The notes: generated by a model from the letters alone, not told the origin. Shown: positions 18,807 to 29,596, counted from the first letter of the stretch. The stretch is DNA of 35,811 nt from an uncultured Bacilli bacterium (GCA_947626825.1 CANQTM010000016.1:1-35811); one strand, 5' to 3'. Numbers and translations are program-made.

Positions 18807-20498
18807 ATGGATTATATTGAAAAAGTTGACAAATGGTTAAATTCACCATTAGTAAGTGATGATTTGAAAAAGCAATTAAAGGATATGAGCCAAGAACAAA
18901 TTGAAGATGCTTTTTATACAAATTTAACTTTTGGAACTGGCGGCATGCGTGGCGTTATGGGGCCTGGTAGTAATAGAATGAACATAATTACTATATATAA
19001 GGCTACATTAGGATTTGGACGTTATTTGTTAAAAACAGATAAAAATGTTAAAAATCGTGGTGTTGTTATTGCTCACGATAATCGTTTTAACAATACAGTT
19101 TTTATGATGGCTGCAGCAAACATGTTAACAACACTTGGTATCAAAGTTTATTTATTTGATAGTTTAAGACCAACTCCTGAATTATCTTTTGCTGTTCGTT
19201 ATTTAAAAGCTAGTGGTGGCATTAATATCACAGCTTCCCATAATCCAAAACAATATAATGGATACAAAATATATAATGAAGAAGGTAATCAATTAATCCT
19301 AGAACAATCAAACCAAGTAATGGATGAAATAAATAAAATTACCGATGAATTGTCTATTGAATTAATGCCCAATAATGATTTAATAGTACATTTAGATAAT
19401 AATGTTGATGAAGCTTATTATCAAATGGTTATGGATACTTCATTAAATAAAAATATGCCAAAAGATAATTTGACAATTGTTTATACACCACAACATGGTA
19501 CTGGTTATGTCCCTGTAACAACTGTCATGAAACGCCTTGGTTATAAAATTATTGAAGTTAGTGAACAATGTAGTCCAAGAGGTGATTTTGCAAATACTAA
19601 ATCACCTAATCCTGAAGAAAAAATTGCTTATGACCTTGCAATTGAATATGCCAAGAAATATCATGCTGATTTAATTTGTGCTAATGATCCAGATTGTGAT
19701 CGTATTGGTATTGTTTTATTTGATAAAGATAACAATCCAGTTTATATGAGTGGTAATCAAACAGGAGCAGTTTTGATAAATTACATTTTATCGACAAGAA
19801 AAGAACAAAAAACATTACCTAATAATGGTGTTATTTATAATACAATAGTTTCATCTCCTCTTGGTGCTAAAGTGGCTAAATTATACAATGTTGATACAGA
19901 ACAAACATTAACAGGATTTAAATATATTGGTGATAAAATTAATAAAGCAATTCTTAATCATGGTAAAACATTTCTTCTTGGTTATGAAGAATCTTATGGT
20001 TATTTAATTAATCCTGAAGTTCGAGATAAAGATGGTGTTCAATCTGTAATGATGATTTGTGAAATGGCAAGTTATTATAAAAGACAAGGTTTAACAATTT
20101 TAGATGTTTATAATCAATTACAAGAAAAGTTAGGTTATCATATTGAATCGCAATATTCATATTTTGCTGAAGGAATGAATGGAATAATTAAAATTAAAAA
20201 ATTAATGTCTACTTATCGTAATAGTCATTTAACAATGATTGCAAATGAAAAAGTAGTTACTATTGAAGATTATAATTCATTAATTAAAACAACTAATGGT
20301 GTTCAAGAAAAACTAGATTATGAACAATCAGACGTTTTACGTTATCTATTTGAAGATGGCTCTTTTGTAGCTATTAGACCATCTGGAACAGAACCTAAAG
20401 TAAAATTTTATTTTGCTATAGCTGGTAAAACATACGATGAAGCTTTAAAAAGGCATGATAATATCAAGAAATTTATTATTGATTTTATTAATGAATAG
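18807..20498 (+). CDS. pgcA: Phosphoglucomutase/phosphomannomutase family protein
   Basis: FGTGGMRGVMGPGSNRMN, ITASHNPKQYNGYKIY, NDPDCDRIGI, GYEESYGYL, IRPSGTEPKVKFYF. Confidence 0.93.
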   Translation: MDYIEKVDKWLNSPLVSDDLKKQLKDMSQEQIEDAFYTNLTFGTGGMRGVMGPGSNRMNIITIYKATLGFGRYLLKTDKNVKNRGVVIAHDNRFNNTVFMMAAANMLTTLGIKVYLFDSLRPTPELSFAVRYLKASGGINITASHNPKQYNGYKIYNEEGNQLILEQSNQVMDEINKITDELSIELMPNNDLIVHLDNNVDEAYYQMVMDTSLNKNMPKDNLTIVYTPQHGTGYVPVTTVMKRLGYKIIEVSEQCSPRGDFANTKSPNPEEKIAYDLAIEYAKKYHADLICANDPDCDRIGIVLFDKDNNPVYMSGNQTGAVLINYILSTRKEQKTLPNNGVIYNTIVSSPLGAKVAKLYNVDTEQTLTGFKYIGDKINKAILNHGKTFLLGYEESYGYLINPEVRDKDGVQSVMMICEMASYYKRQGLTILDVYNQLQEKLGYHIESQYSYFAEGMNGIIKIKKLMSTYRNSHLTMIANEKVVTIEDYNSLIKTTNGVQEKLDYEQSDVLRYLFEDGSFVAIRPSGTEPKVKFYFAIAGKTYDEALKRHDNIKKFIIDFINE

Positions 20499-20500
20499 TT

Positions 20501-21430
20501 ATGTTTGAATATCGTTTTACTGGGAAACATTATCATACTTTAGATTATTATTTAAAAACAAAATATCAAAATAAAGTTTGTAAAATTCCTTTAAATGCTT
20601 CATTTACATGCCCAAATAGAGATGGAACTAAAGGAGTAGGTGGCTGTATATTTTGCAGCAATCAAGGCAGTGGCGATTTTGCTGGTAATCCTAAAGATGA
20701 TTTAGATAAACAATATCAAGAAATTAAAACGATCATGTCTAAAAAATGGCCCAATTCAAAATATATTATTTATTTTCAAGCTTTTTCCAATACATATGGT
20801 TCTATAGATAAGTTAAAACAAACATTTGAACCTTTTATTAATAAAGAAAATGTTATTGGCCTTTCAATTGCCACAAGATGTGATTGTATTAATGAAGAAA
20901 TAGTTTCTTATTTAAAAAAATTACAAACTCATTTTAAAGAATTTTGGGTGGAACTTGGATTGCAAAGTGCCAAAACATCTACTATGAAATTATTAAATTT
21001 AAAATATACATTTAATGATTTTAAAAATGCTGTTTTATTATTAAATAAGGCTTCTATAAATGTTGTTGTTCACATTATTGATGGTTTACCATATGAAAAT
21101 GAATTAGATCAAATAAATACCATAAAAAAAATAAGTAAATTACCAATACAAGGAATTAAAATACATATTTTAAATGTTTTAGGAAATACTAAATTAGGAA
21201 TGATGTATCAAAATGAACATTTTAAAATTTTAGATGAAGATGAATTTGTGAATTTAGTGGTTAAACAACTAACTTATTTAAAAGATGATGTCATTATTCA
21301 TCGAATTGGTGCCGATAGTAATCCTTTAGATTTAATTGCTCCATTATGGGTTAGAAAAAAGATATCCATATTAGATAAAATAGATTTAAAAATGGCAAAT
21401 GATGATATTTATCAAGGTGATAATTATTAA
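20501..21430 (+). CDS. TIGR01212-type radical SAM protein (YtqA-like)
   Basis: FTCPNRDGTKGVGGCIFCSNQGSGDFA cluster motif, ATRCDCINEEIVSYL, ELGLQSA. Confidence 0.88.
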   Translation: MFEYRFTGKHYHTLDYYLKTKYQNKVCKIPLNASFTCPNRDGTKGVGGCIFCSNQGSGDFAGNPKDDLDKQYQEIKTIMSKKWPNSKYIIYFQAFSNTYGSIDKLKQTFEPFINKENVIGLSIATRCDCINEEIVSYLKKLQTHFKEFWVELGLQSAKTSTMKLLNLKYTFNDFKNAVLLLNKASINVVVHIIDGLPYENELDQINTIKKISKLPIQGIKIHILNVLGNTKLGMMYQNEHFKILDEDEFVNLVVKQLTYLKDDVIIHRIGADSNPLDLIAPLWVRKKISILDKIDLKMANDDIYQGDNY

Positions 21431-21450
21431 AAGAAAATGGTGACTTATAA

Positions 21451-22206
21451 ATGGAAGAACTAATATTAATTACATTAATTATAGTTGTTGTTGTCTTAGG
21501 CATTATTAGTGTTATTTCTGGTATTATTGATATTATTTTGTTTTTTTCTTATATCAAATATAACAAAATACAAAATAGTTCTAATAAAACAGGTGTTGAA
21601 GTGGCCAAAGAAATATTACAATATAGAAATATTAATGATATCCAAGTAAAAACAGGTGGATCATTTATTTTTGGGAATAGTTATAGCCATTATTTTAAGA
21701 AAATCCGTCTTAGAAGATTAACACGAAATAAAACATCTTTAACTTCTATAGCAATGGGAAGTCAAAAAGCATCTTTGGCTATTTTAGATAAAGAAAATGA
21801 CAAAGATATGATAAGACGTATTAAAATAACTCCATTTTGTTTTTTTGGAACTTTAGCTTTTATTCCTTTAGTTGTTATTGGTTTTGTATTAGATTTAATA
21901 TTTTTTAAAGCTGATGGTATTGTTGCTTTAGTTGTTACTTTAATTGGTTTAATATTTTATATTTTAGCTATATTATTATCTTTTAGTACTTTAAAAAGCG
22001 AAAAGAAAGCCCAACATTTAGCTTGTGATTTACTAAAAGAATTAAATCTTGCCAATGAAAATGAAATAATAGAAATTAAAAATTTATTCAAACTTTATAA
22101 TATTCAATATATTAACGATATAATCATATCCATACTTCAATTAATTAAAGAAATTTTAAAAATATTATTAAAAATCACACAAATCTTTCAAAAGAACAAA
22201 CATTAA
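21451..22206 (+). CDS. Integral membrane protein resembling YugP-type zinc peptidases but lacking HExxH
   Basis: TGVEVAKEILQYRNINDIQVKTGG and RLTRNKTSLTSIAMGSQKASLAILDKEND align to the YugP pattern at the expected HEVGH position (here QKASL); TM layout is similar. Confidence 0.55.
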   Translation: MEELILITLIIVVVVLGIISVISGIIDIILFFSYIKYNKIQNSSNKTGVEVAKEILQYRNINDIQVKTGGSFIFGNSYSHYFKKIRLRRLTRNKTSLTSIAMGSQKASLAILDKENDKDMIRRIKITPFCFFGTLAFIPLVVIGFVLDLIFFKADGIVALVVTLIGLIFYILAILLSFSTLKSEKKAQHLACDLLKELNLANENEIIEIKNLFKLYNIQYINDIIISILQLIKEILKILLKITQIFQKNKH

Positions 22207-22286
22207 TATTTGTTTTATTAATAAAAAAAATTGCATATTTTATAAATTTAACATAAAATATTTAATACTAAAGGGGGCAAATAATT

Positions 22287-23180
22287 ATGTCAAACAAAAT
22301 TGTAATTTTATCAGATAGTACATGCGATTTATCATTAGAAACTATTAAAGATAGAAAAATAGAAATTGTACCTTTAAAAGTGTGTTTTAATACAAATACA
22401 TACTTAGATGGCGTTGAAATTAATACAGTTAAAATGTATGAACTTTATAATCAATCAAAAATTCTGCCTAAAACGGCAGGAGTAACTTGTGAAGAATTTA
22501 TGAATTTATTTAAAAAATTAATTGGAGAAAATAATGATGTTGATGTTATTTATACAGGAATCGGTTCTAAATTATCATCAACATATCAACAAGCTTTACT
22601 TGCCAAACAAAATTTAGATGAAAATTTATCATCACATATTTATTTAATTGATTCTAATAATTTATCAACAGGAATTGGCTTATTAGTTTTAAAAATGTGT
22701 GATATGAGAGATATGGGTTATGATGCTTTAAAGATTTTCCAAGAAGCTAATAAAATCGTTCCTTGTATTCGAGCACAATTTAGTGTAAAAGATTTAACAT
22801 TTCTTCATAAAGGTGGACGTTGCTCAGGCACTACTAGATTTTTTGGAACAATGTTAAGAATCCATCCAATTTTAAGAGTCTTTAATGGTCAAATTATTTT
22901 AAGCGAAAAAAGCTTTGGAAATTATGAAAAGGCCTTAAAATTGCAAATAGAAGACATTTCTAAAAATATTAATAATGTTGATACTGACTATTTATTTATA
23001 ACACATTCAATGGCTGATGAAGAGGCGACATTTATTTATAATAATTTGCCATCATCAATTAAAGATAATTTTAAAAATATTATGATTACTAAAGCAGGAT
23101 GTGTTATTTCATCACATTGTGGAAAACATACAATAGGTATTTTATATATTAAGAAAGAACCTTTATTAACTGATAAGTAG
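22287..23180 (+). CDS. DegV family protein
   Basis: VILSDSTCDLSLETIKDRKIEIVPLKVCFNTNTYLDGVEI...KTAGVTCEEFMNLFKKL...LTFLHKGGRCSGT. Confidence 0.92.
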   Translation: MSNKIVILSDSTCDLSLETIKDRKIEIVPLKVCFNTNTYLDGVEINTVKMYELYNQSKILPKTAGVTCEEFMNLFKKLIGENNDVDVIYTGIGSKLSSTYQQALLAKQNLDENLSSHIYLIDSNNLSTGIGLLVLKMCDMRDMGYDALKIFQEANKIVPCIRAQFSVKDLTFLHKGGRCSGTTRFFGTMLRIHPILRVFNGQIILSEKSFGNYEKALKLQIEDISKNINNVDTDYLFITHSMADEEATFIYNNLPSSIKDNFKNIMITKAGCVISSHCGKHTIGILYIKKEPLLTDK

Positions 23181-23197
23181 GATAACTCCTACTTTTT
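23175..23197 (+). terminator. Terminator after degV-like gene
   Basis: AAGTAGGA taac TCCTACTTTTT. Confidence 0.65.
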
Positions 23198-23242
23198 ATT
23201 TTGTTTTAATTTTGTTATAATTTTTAAGAGGAAAAATTAAAA

Positions 23243-24388
23243 ATGAAAATAATTATTTTAGGTGGAGGAGCAAGCGGATTGATGCTTGCTAACATATTAG
23301 TTAAAAATCATATTAATGCTGATATTGAAATAATTGAAAAATATGAACATGTTGGGAAAAAATTATTGATAACTGGCAATGGTAGATGTAATTTAACAAA
23401 TACAAATATTACAACAAAATCATATAATAATGATTTTGGTTATAATATTGCCAAATCATTTGATACAATACAATTTTTTAATGAATTAGGTTTATTAACT
23501 TATATTGATAATGAAGGTAGAGTTTATCCATATTCATTAGTATCTAATAATGTGTTAGACATTTTAAGAGAAAATTTAAATAATATAAAAATTAGTACTT
23601 CAACTAATATAATAAGAATTAGAAAAAAAGAACAACAATATGAATTAACTAGTGACTCAAATCAAACCTTTAAGGCTGATATTTTAGTTTTAGCAACAGG
23701 TGGAAAAACATATTATAAAGATAGCAATTCTTATATTTTAGCTAATTTTTTAGAACATAAAGTGGTACCATTAAGACCTGCTTTGAATTATTTAAAAGTT
23801 CAAGAAAATTTAAGTTCAATTGAAAACATTCGTTGCAAAGCTAAAGCTTATTTGATTACTAACAATCAAATTATTTATGAAGATTATGGTGAAGTATTAT
23901 TTAAAAAAGAAGCACTTTCTGGTATTGTTATTTTTCAATTATCGAGTATTATAGCCAAAAATGCATATAATAATTATTTAATAGAACTTGATTTATTGCC
24001 AAATATGTCGGAAGATGAAATTGTCAAACATTTAAAAAAATTTCCAAATATGATTGGTATGTTTCCTAAAATGATTAATCAATATATTTGTAAAGTTGCT
24101 AATACACAAGATCCTTTAATTATAAGTAAAACAATCAAACATTTACCATTTCATGTTGTAGAAAATATTGATTATAAAACTGCTCAAGTTACTTCTGGTG
24201 GTGTTGATGTAAATGAATTGAAAGATACTTTAGAAAGTAAAATACATGATAATTTATATTTTGCTGGTGAAATCATAGATGTTGATGGACTTTGTGGTGG
24301 TTATAATTTACAATTTGCATTTGCAAGTGCAAATAAAGTTGCACAAGATATTTTATTAAAGGTAGGTACATTAAATGAAAAAAAATGA
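23243..24388 (+). CDS. HI0933/YhiN-family FAD-dependent oxidoreductase
   Basis: IILGGGASGLMLANIL, GNGRCNLTN, TSGGVDVNELKDTLESKIHDNLYFAGEIIDVDGLCGGYNLQFAFASA. Confidence 0.92.
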   Translation: MKIIILGGGASGLMLANILVKNHINADIEIIEKYEHVGKKLLITGNGRCNLTNTNITTKSYNNDFGYNIAKSFDTIQFFNELGLLTYIDNEGRVYPYSLVSNNVLDILRENLNNIKISTSTNIIRIRKKEQQYELTSDSNQTFKADILVLATGGKTYYKDSNSYILANFLEHKVVPLRPALNYLKVQENLSSIENIRCKAKAYLITNNQIIYEDYGEVLFKKEALSGIVIFQLSSIIAKNAYNNYLIELDLLPNMSEDEIVKHLKKFPNMIGMFPKMINQYICKVANTQDPLIISKTIKHLPFHVVENIDYKTAQVTSGGVDVNELKDTLESKIHDNLYFAGEIIDVDGLCGGYNLQFAFASANKVAQDILLKVGTLNEKK

Positions 24389-25157
24389 AATTATTTATGC
24401 AAATAATAAAATACTTGGATATATCAAAGATGGTGTTTATCAAACTTATAGTCAAGATGAAAAACAACAATTATTTTTAAAAATAAAAAAAGAAATTATA
24501 TCTAAAGATTTTAAAAGAAAAATCTTTTCTTTAATTATTGGATTGCTTTTATTGGTAGCAACAATAATATTTTCTGTTTTAATGCTTTTAAATGTCATTT
24601 CACTTGGCGATTTTCAATGGATGAATTATATATTTTTGATAGCTTTAATTGTTTTAATTTGGATTATATTTTATTATTTGTTTGGACTTATTTTTTATAA
24701 TTCAATTAAAATAAATTTTCATTTTAAAAGTTCAAAAATAAATAATCCTAATTCTTGCATTACTTATGCGTCTTCTAATTATTCTAAATGGGTTAATTTA
24801 TATTTAAAAGATTTAGATCAATTTTATTTATATGTAGATAATGGTAAAAAACAAGAACCCATTGGTTTTTCTTTAAGAATGCCTTCTTGGAAAAATAGTC
24901 CTTTGTTTAATGGCCATTTAAAAACCAATATTCCTTATTTTTATTTTATTGGTAAAAATAAAAAAATTTTATGTTTACCAGGTATGATAATTTATTTTAA
25001 TGGAAAAAATTCTGATGTTTTTTCACCAGAAGAATTAAAATGTGAATTACAAAATGAAAAATATGTTTTATCAAAAAACACCACACCATTGCTTGAATTT
25101 TGTGTGAATGGTAATTTTAATATAAATTTCTTTTATTTTAAATATGAACAAATTTAA
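24375..25157 (+). CDS. Hypothetical membrane protein
   Basis: Two hydrophobic segments (IFSLIIGLLLLVATIIFSVLMLL; YIFLIALIVLIWIIFYYLFGLIF); overlaps the upstream gene. Confidence 0.7.
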   Translation: MKKNEIIYANNKILGYIKDGVYQTYSQDEKQQLFLKIKKEIISKDFKRKIFSLIIGLLLLVATIIFSVLMLLNVISLGDFQWMNYIFLIALIVLIWIIFYYLFGLIFYNSIKINFHFKSSKINNPNSCITYASSNYSKWVNLYLKDLDQFYLYVDNGKKQEPIGFSLRMPSWKNSPLFNGHLKTNIPYFYFIGKNKKILCLPGMIIYFNGKNSDVFSPEELKCELQNEKYVLSKNTTPLLEFCVNGNFNINFFYFKYEQI

Positions 25158-25730
25158 CTAATACCATTTAATAAATTCAATATTATCAATTTGATTGTCA
25201 AAATCTAAACTAATAATATAAGTTTGATTATTAATAACTATTTTTTGAACTAAAGGAATTGTTATAGCACTAGATAAATAACTAGCATAAATACCAGTTC
25301 CTATTTTTTTATAATGTGCTTCTAACTTACTAAATGTCACTAAAGCTTCTTCTTCAGTTGCATTTGCATTTAGGTTTAGTTTTTTAATCATTGTTTTTAA
25401 ATTTTTTATAGGTTTAATTTTCAAAATATCAATACCTACATCATTATTTGCGATAAAAACTCCAACAATATCTTCATCATGGCTTAAATTAAATTTAATA
25501 TTACAATCAAGGAAATATGGTTTTCCATAATTGTTATAAGCAATATGCAATTTATCCATATTAATGTCAAATTCATTTTTTAAAACTTCTTTTAATAACA
25601 TCCAAGCATTATATGATAATTTAGCTTCATTAGGGGATAATTGTAAAATGTGTTTTTTAACATTTTCATTTAAGTTAATGGAAACAAAATTTTTATTTAT
25701 ATTAATTTGTCTTAAATATACCTTGCTCAT
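25158..25730 (-). CDS. Sfp-type 4'-phosphopantetheinyl transferase
   Basis: KPYFLDCNIKFNLSHDEDIVGVFIANNDVGIDILKIKP...FSKLEAHYKKIGTGI. Confidence 0.8.
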   Translation of the reverse strand: MSKVYLRQININKNFVSINLNENVKKHILQLSPNEAKLSYNAWMLLKEVLKNEFDINMDKLHIAYNNYGKPYFLDCNIKFNLSHDEDIVGVFIANNDVGIDILKIKPIKNLKTMIKKLNLNANATEEEALVTFSKLEAHYKKIGTGIYASYLSSAITIPLVQKIVINNQTYIISLDFDNQIDNIEFIKWY

Positions 25731-25849
25731 AACTCTTTTCCTTTTTCAACATAATATTCTACAATAAAATAGTTAAAATTCAAGATAAATAATCATTGAC
25801 TATTATTAAAAAATAATAAATAATGTTTTAGCAAGGAAAGGTAAAAAAT

Positions 25850-26830
25850 ATGATTAAAAGAATAAATGGAAGTTGGCTTGAATTTCATCACTTAGGATTG
25901 CCAGAAGGAAAATATTTTAATCCGATTATACATGATTGGAGTGAGGCTCAATGGCGAGCTAAAGTGCAAGAAATGGCTGAATTAAAAATGAAATATATTG
26001 TTATTATGGAAACAGCTAATTTTGATGATGATAAATATCACGAATGTTATTATGATTCAAAAGTTTATGAAAAAAGCACAGAAATAAAATGTAATGATCC
26101 AATTGGAGTTATTCTAGATGAATGTGACAAATTAGATTTAAAAGTTTTTGTTTCAGTAGGTTTTTATTCTAATTGGTGGCATACATGGGAAAACATAACT
26201 CAAGAAAGTGCCTTTCAAAGAGCTTTTGTAGCAATTGATGAGTTACATGCTTTATATGGACATCATAAATCTTTTTATGGTTGGTATTATCCTGATGAAA
26301 GTGGAATAAATTATCATTTAGATGAAGAATTCATTACTTATTGTAATCGTTATTCACAAAAAATTCATTCACTAAATCCAAATTACAAATCATTAATTGC
26401 TCCTTATGGTACTTGTAAATTAAGTGCTGATGATGTTTATGTAGATCAATTAAAAAGACTTGATGTAGATTTTGTTGCTTATCAAGATGAAGTTGGTGTT
26501 AAAAAAACAACTGAAGATAAAACAGCTAATTTTTATAAAGCATTAAAGGAAGCTCATGATAAAGCAAATAGAAGTAAACTTTGGGCTGATGTAGAAGTTT
26601 TTACTTTTGAAGGTGATGTTTATAAATCGGCTTTATTACCAGCAACAATCGAAAGATTAAAAAAACAACTTGAAGCTGTGTCTCCATATGTTGATGAAAT
26701 TTTAATTTTTGAATATCAAGGTATCTTTAATAAACCGGGAACAATTGCTTTTTGCGGACATCCTGATTCAATTAGATATTATAATGAATATAAAAAATTA
26801 TTAGAAGAAATCGAAAAGCAATCACATTAA
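25850..26830 (+). CDS. DUF4434-type glycosyl-hydrolase-like protein
   Basis: INGSWLEFHHLGL, WRAKVQEMAELKMKYIVIM, GWYYPDESG, KSLIAPYGTC, VDFVAYQDEVGV. Confidence 0.75.
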   Translation: MIKRINGSWLEFHHLGLPEGKYFNPIIHDWSEAQWRAKVQEMAELKMKYIVIMETANFDDDKYHECYYDSKVYEKSTEIKCNDPIGVILDECDKLDLKVFVSVGFYSNWWHTWENITQESAFQRAFVAIDELHALYGHHKSFYGWYYPDESGINYHLDEEFITYCNRYSQKIHSLNPNYKSLIAPYGTCKLSADDVYVDQLKRLDVDFVAYQDEVGVKKTTEDKTANFYKALKEAHDKANRSKLWADVEVFTFEGDVYKSALLPATIERLKKQLEAVSPYVDEILIFEYQGIFNKPGTIAFCGHPDSIRYYNEYKKLLEEIEKQSH

Positions 26831-27733
26831 CCATTCTATTGGTCGTATATTGATATATTTATTTATAGCTTGGTAAAACTCTTTAATTTTATCAAGCTGT
26901 TTATTTTGTTTAGCAATTGCATAATAGATATCATTTGTATGATCATAACTTGTATTATCTGTGGCAATATCTTCGACAATATCAAAAATAAAAGTAGGAT
27001 AAAACAATCGTGCCAATAAATATTCGTATTCATCAACTGTATAATAATATTGCTGGCAGATTTTAATTAAATTATTAAAATCAATTAAATCATTTTTATA
27101 AAGTTCAGCTAAGTCTCTACTTGAATGATCTATAATAAAATTAAATGGATTAAATATTTCAAATTTGTCCATTTTTTTAATTCTTCTATGTGTTAATGTA
27201 CTATTATAGTTTTTCCTTTGAAAATCTATTTGAATATCTGCTAAATATTGTAATGCATTGATAGCTAAACCAACAGCATACATTGTATATTCATATAAAA
27301 TTAAATGTGCCTCATTATCAAAATTTAAATTAACTAAACATTGATTTTGAATATATTCTAATCTTTGATCCCATAAAATAATAATTTCTTTTAAATCAAT
27401 TGAATAATTAAAAAAATTAGCATATAAATAATGCATTTTTATAAGACTATTTATATTGATTTTATTATTTTTATAAGTTAATAAACAAATATTATTATCA
27501 TCTTTAGTTGTAGAAATATATTTGTTATATTTGTTTTTAACAATATAAACAATATCGTTACCAAAATTATTAGCAAGAGAATTTATAAGATTATTTAAAT
27601 TATTCATAGAATTTTCATCTTCACTAGTTGCAGCTAATAAAAAAGTATAATCTTGATAAGTAAAAGAAGCATTTTTAATCTCATCAATATTATATCCATA
27701 ATAGTCATAAATAAAATTTCTCATGCTAGTCAC
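26822..27733 (-). CDS. Hypothetical protein, weak resemblance to spore-coat YutH/CotS kinase-fold proteins
   Basis: LTHRRIKKMDKFEIFNPFNFIIDHSSRDLAELYK; no intact kinase catalytic motifs recognised. Confidence 0.5.
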   Translation of the reverse strand: MTSMRNFIYDYYGYNIDEIKNASFTYQDYTFLLAATSEDENSMNNLNNLINSLANNFGNDIVYIVKNKYNKYISTTKDDNNICLLTYKNNKININSLIKMHYLYANFFNYSIDLKEIIILWDQRLEYIQNQCLVNLNFDNEAHLILYEYTMYAVGLAINALQYLADIQIDFQRKNYNSTLTHRRIKKMDKFEIFNPFNFIIDHSSRDLAELYKNDLIDFNNLIKICQQYYYTVDEYEYLLARLFYPTFIFDIVEDIATDNTSYDHTNDIYYAIAKQNKQLDKIKEFYQAINKYINIRPIEWLM

Positions 27734-28102
27734 CTTATTTTAGTATATGCACAAAAAACATTTTTAATAAATTAAATATAAATCTTTTTGGTTTTTATTT
27801 ATTAAATTACATATTAAAACTTTAAGTACATTATTTAATTATAAAACGTCATTACAATTTTAAAGAATTTATAAAAAAGTATGAATTTATTAACAAAAAA
27901 AATAAAAAAATAACATCTAAGTATATATTAGGTGTTTATGTTATGAAGGTTGTTAGGGGGGAGAAAATATGAAAAAAAAGTTATATTTTTTATTTAGAAA
28001 GTATTTAGTAACAATTTAATATCATTAAAATCAAATATTATAATATGAATGAAATAAAAAATGTTTTAAAAAATAAACATAACTTTTACAATTTTATTTT
28101 GT

Positions 28103-28479
28103 ATGATAATATCAATGTTTTCACTTACTGCATGTGGCGACGCAACATCTAATTCAATGTTCCAAATTTAATAGTTTTATACGATGCTTTAGAAGACAAA
28201 TCTGAATGGACTTTAGGAAAAGATGGCAGTTATTTATTTGTTGATACAAATCCTCTTGACATTGATGATTATTTAGATGCTTCAATTTTAGAAATTTCAG
28301 CATCAATTATAGAAATGAACAAAAATTTAGGCTTACCTGATTCTTTATGGAATGATATGTTGCACACATCCTATGGTATAAGCAAACAAGAAGAAACATT
28401 TGAAGATATTGGAATAAAGGTTTCTTGGACTTATCATCCTGACTATGGACTTGAGGTTACATATAAATTGATAAACTAA
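28103..28479 (+). pseudogene. Small lipoprotein, apparently frameshifted
   Basis: MIISMFSLTACGDATSNSMFQI* (lipobox LTAC), then in another frame PNLIVLYDALEDKSEWTLGKDGSYLFVDTNPLDIDDYLD...DIGIKVSWTYHPDYGLEVTYKLIN*. Confidence 0.65.
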
Positions 28480-28681
28480 CCAAATAAATTTTTATTATGA
28501 TATTAAATTTTTTAAATTCGGCAAAATATCACGTGTTTTTTCTTTTTAACCCCATTGTTTAAAAAATTTTTAAACGTTAGAAAGATCTTTAATTACCTTA
28601 AAACATTATAAAAAAATTTAGATAATAATTAGATTTTTGATAATGGTAAAAAAATCATAAACACATTATAAAAGCAATCGT

Positions 28682-28714
28682 CGACAGAAACCTACATTCT
28701 GTTGGTGTTTTTTT
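28682..28714 (+). terminator. Rho-independent terminator
   Basis: CGACAGAA-acctacat-TTCTGTTG then a T run. Confidence 0.55.
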
Positions 28715-28740
28715 ATTTGAAAGTACAATAAAAATTATAG

Positions 28741-29241
28741 TTAAATCACTATATTAGAAATTAATAAACACTTTAAGTTTCCTAATGAATCCAACTGACA
28801 ATATGCATTTTTTAAAAATTTGTAACAAGGTTCATTTGCATTATATATTCCAATTTGCAAAAGCGATTGCTTATTATCAAAAACATATTTTTCCATAAAT
28901 TCGATTCGCCAACTGCCACCATTTATAAATTTATTTTTGTCACAAACATATAAAATACCATTTACAATATTTTTTGGGAATAATATATGTTCTATACCTA
29001 TGTTACTTAAATTAATGATGCCACCAAAATTACTTATTCTTCTACTTTCGATGTCAAAATCTAAACTAAGATAGCTATTTCTTAAATATAAAGAAAAGTT
29101 GCCAAAGCCATCTTTAGCATATAACTCGTTTATATTTGAAATAATCTCAATATTATGGTATATATTTAAAGTATTCAATTGTTCATCTTGATTAAAAAAG
29201 AAATTTACTTTATGAAATTGATTAATCATTTTATTCTCCAA
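28741..29241 (-). CDS. Hypothetical protein
   Basis: 166-aa ORF, no family recognised. Confidence 0.55.
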   Translation of the reverse strand: MENKMINQFHKVNFFFNQDEQLNTLNIYHNIEIISNINELYAKDGFGNFSLYLRNSYLSLDFDIESRRISNFGGIINLSNIGIEHILFPKNIVNGILYVCDKNKFINGGSWRIEFMEKYVFDNKQSLLQIGIYNANEPCYKFLKNAYCQLDSLGNLKCLLISNIVI

Positions 29242-29374
29242 TAAATTATAATTTTTTTAATATGAAAAGTAAAAATGTATTCAATATTTAAAATGTAATC
29301 TTTATTATTATTATTATTATTTCTATCAAAAATATATAAAACATTATATTTGTAAATGCGAACAAAAAATTGAA

Positions 29375-29596
29375 TTAATCTTGTTCTTTACGTTGTTTTT
29401 TAGGAAATAAATTTTCAGGATTTTTGCAATAAGTACGAATCATACTTCCACAATCACGACAAACTGTTGCAAAAATTGGCACACTGCGTAACTTACCTAT
29501 AAGATTTATAGTTACACCACCATAAGAACAAACATGTACTTCAAGCATTTCTTCTCCGCCACAGAAAGGACATTTTTCAATTTTAACTTCTTTCAT
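29375..29596 (-). CDS. Small zinc-ribbon-like protein (two CxxC pairs)
   Basis: MKEVKIEKCPFCGGEEMLEVH...ATVCRDCGSMIRTYC. Start at MKEVK preferred because GAGGTTAAT lies just upstream. Confidence 0.7.
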   Translation of the reverse strand: MKEVKIEKCPFCGGEEMLEVHVCSYGGVTINLIGKLRSVPIFATVCRDCGSMIRTYCKNPENLFPKKQRKEQD

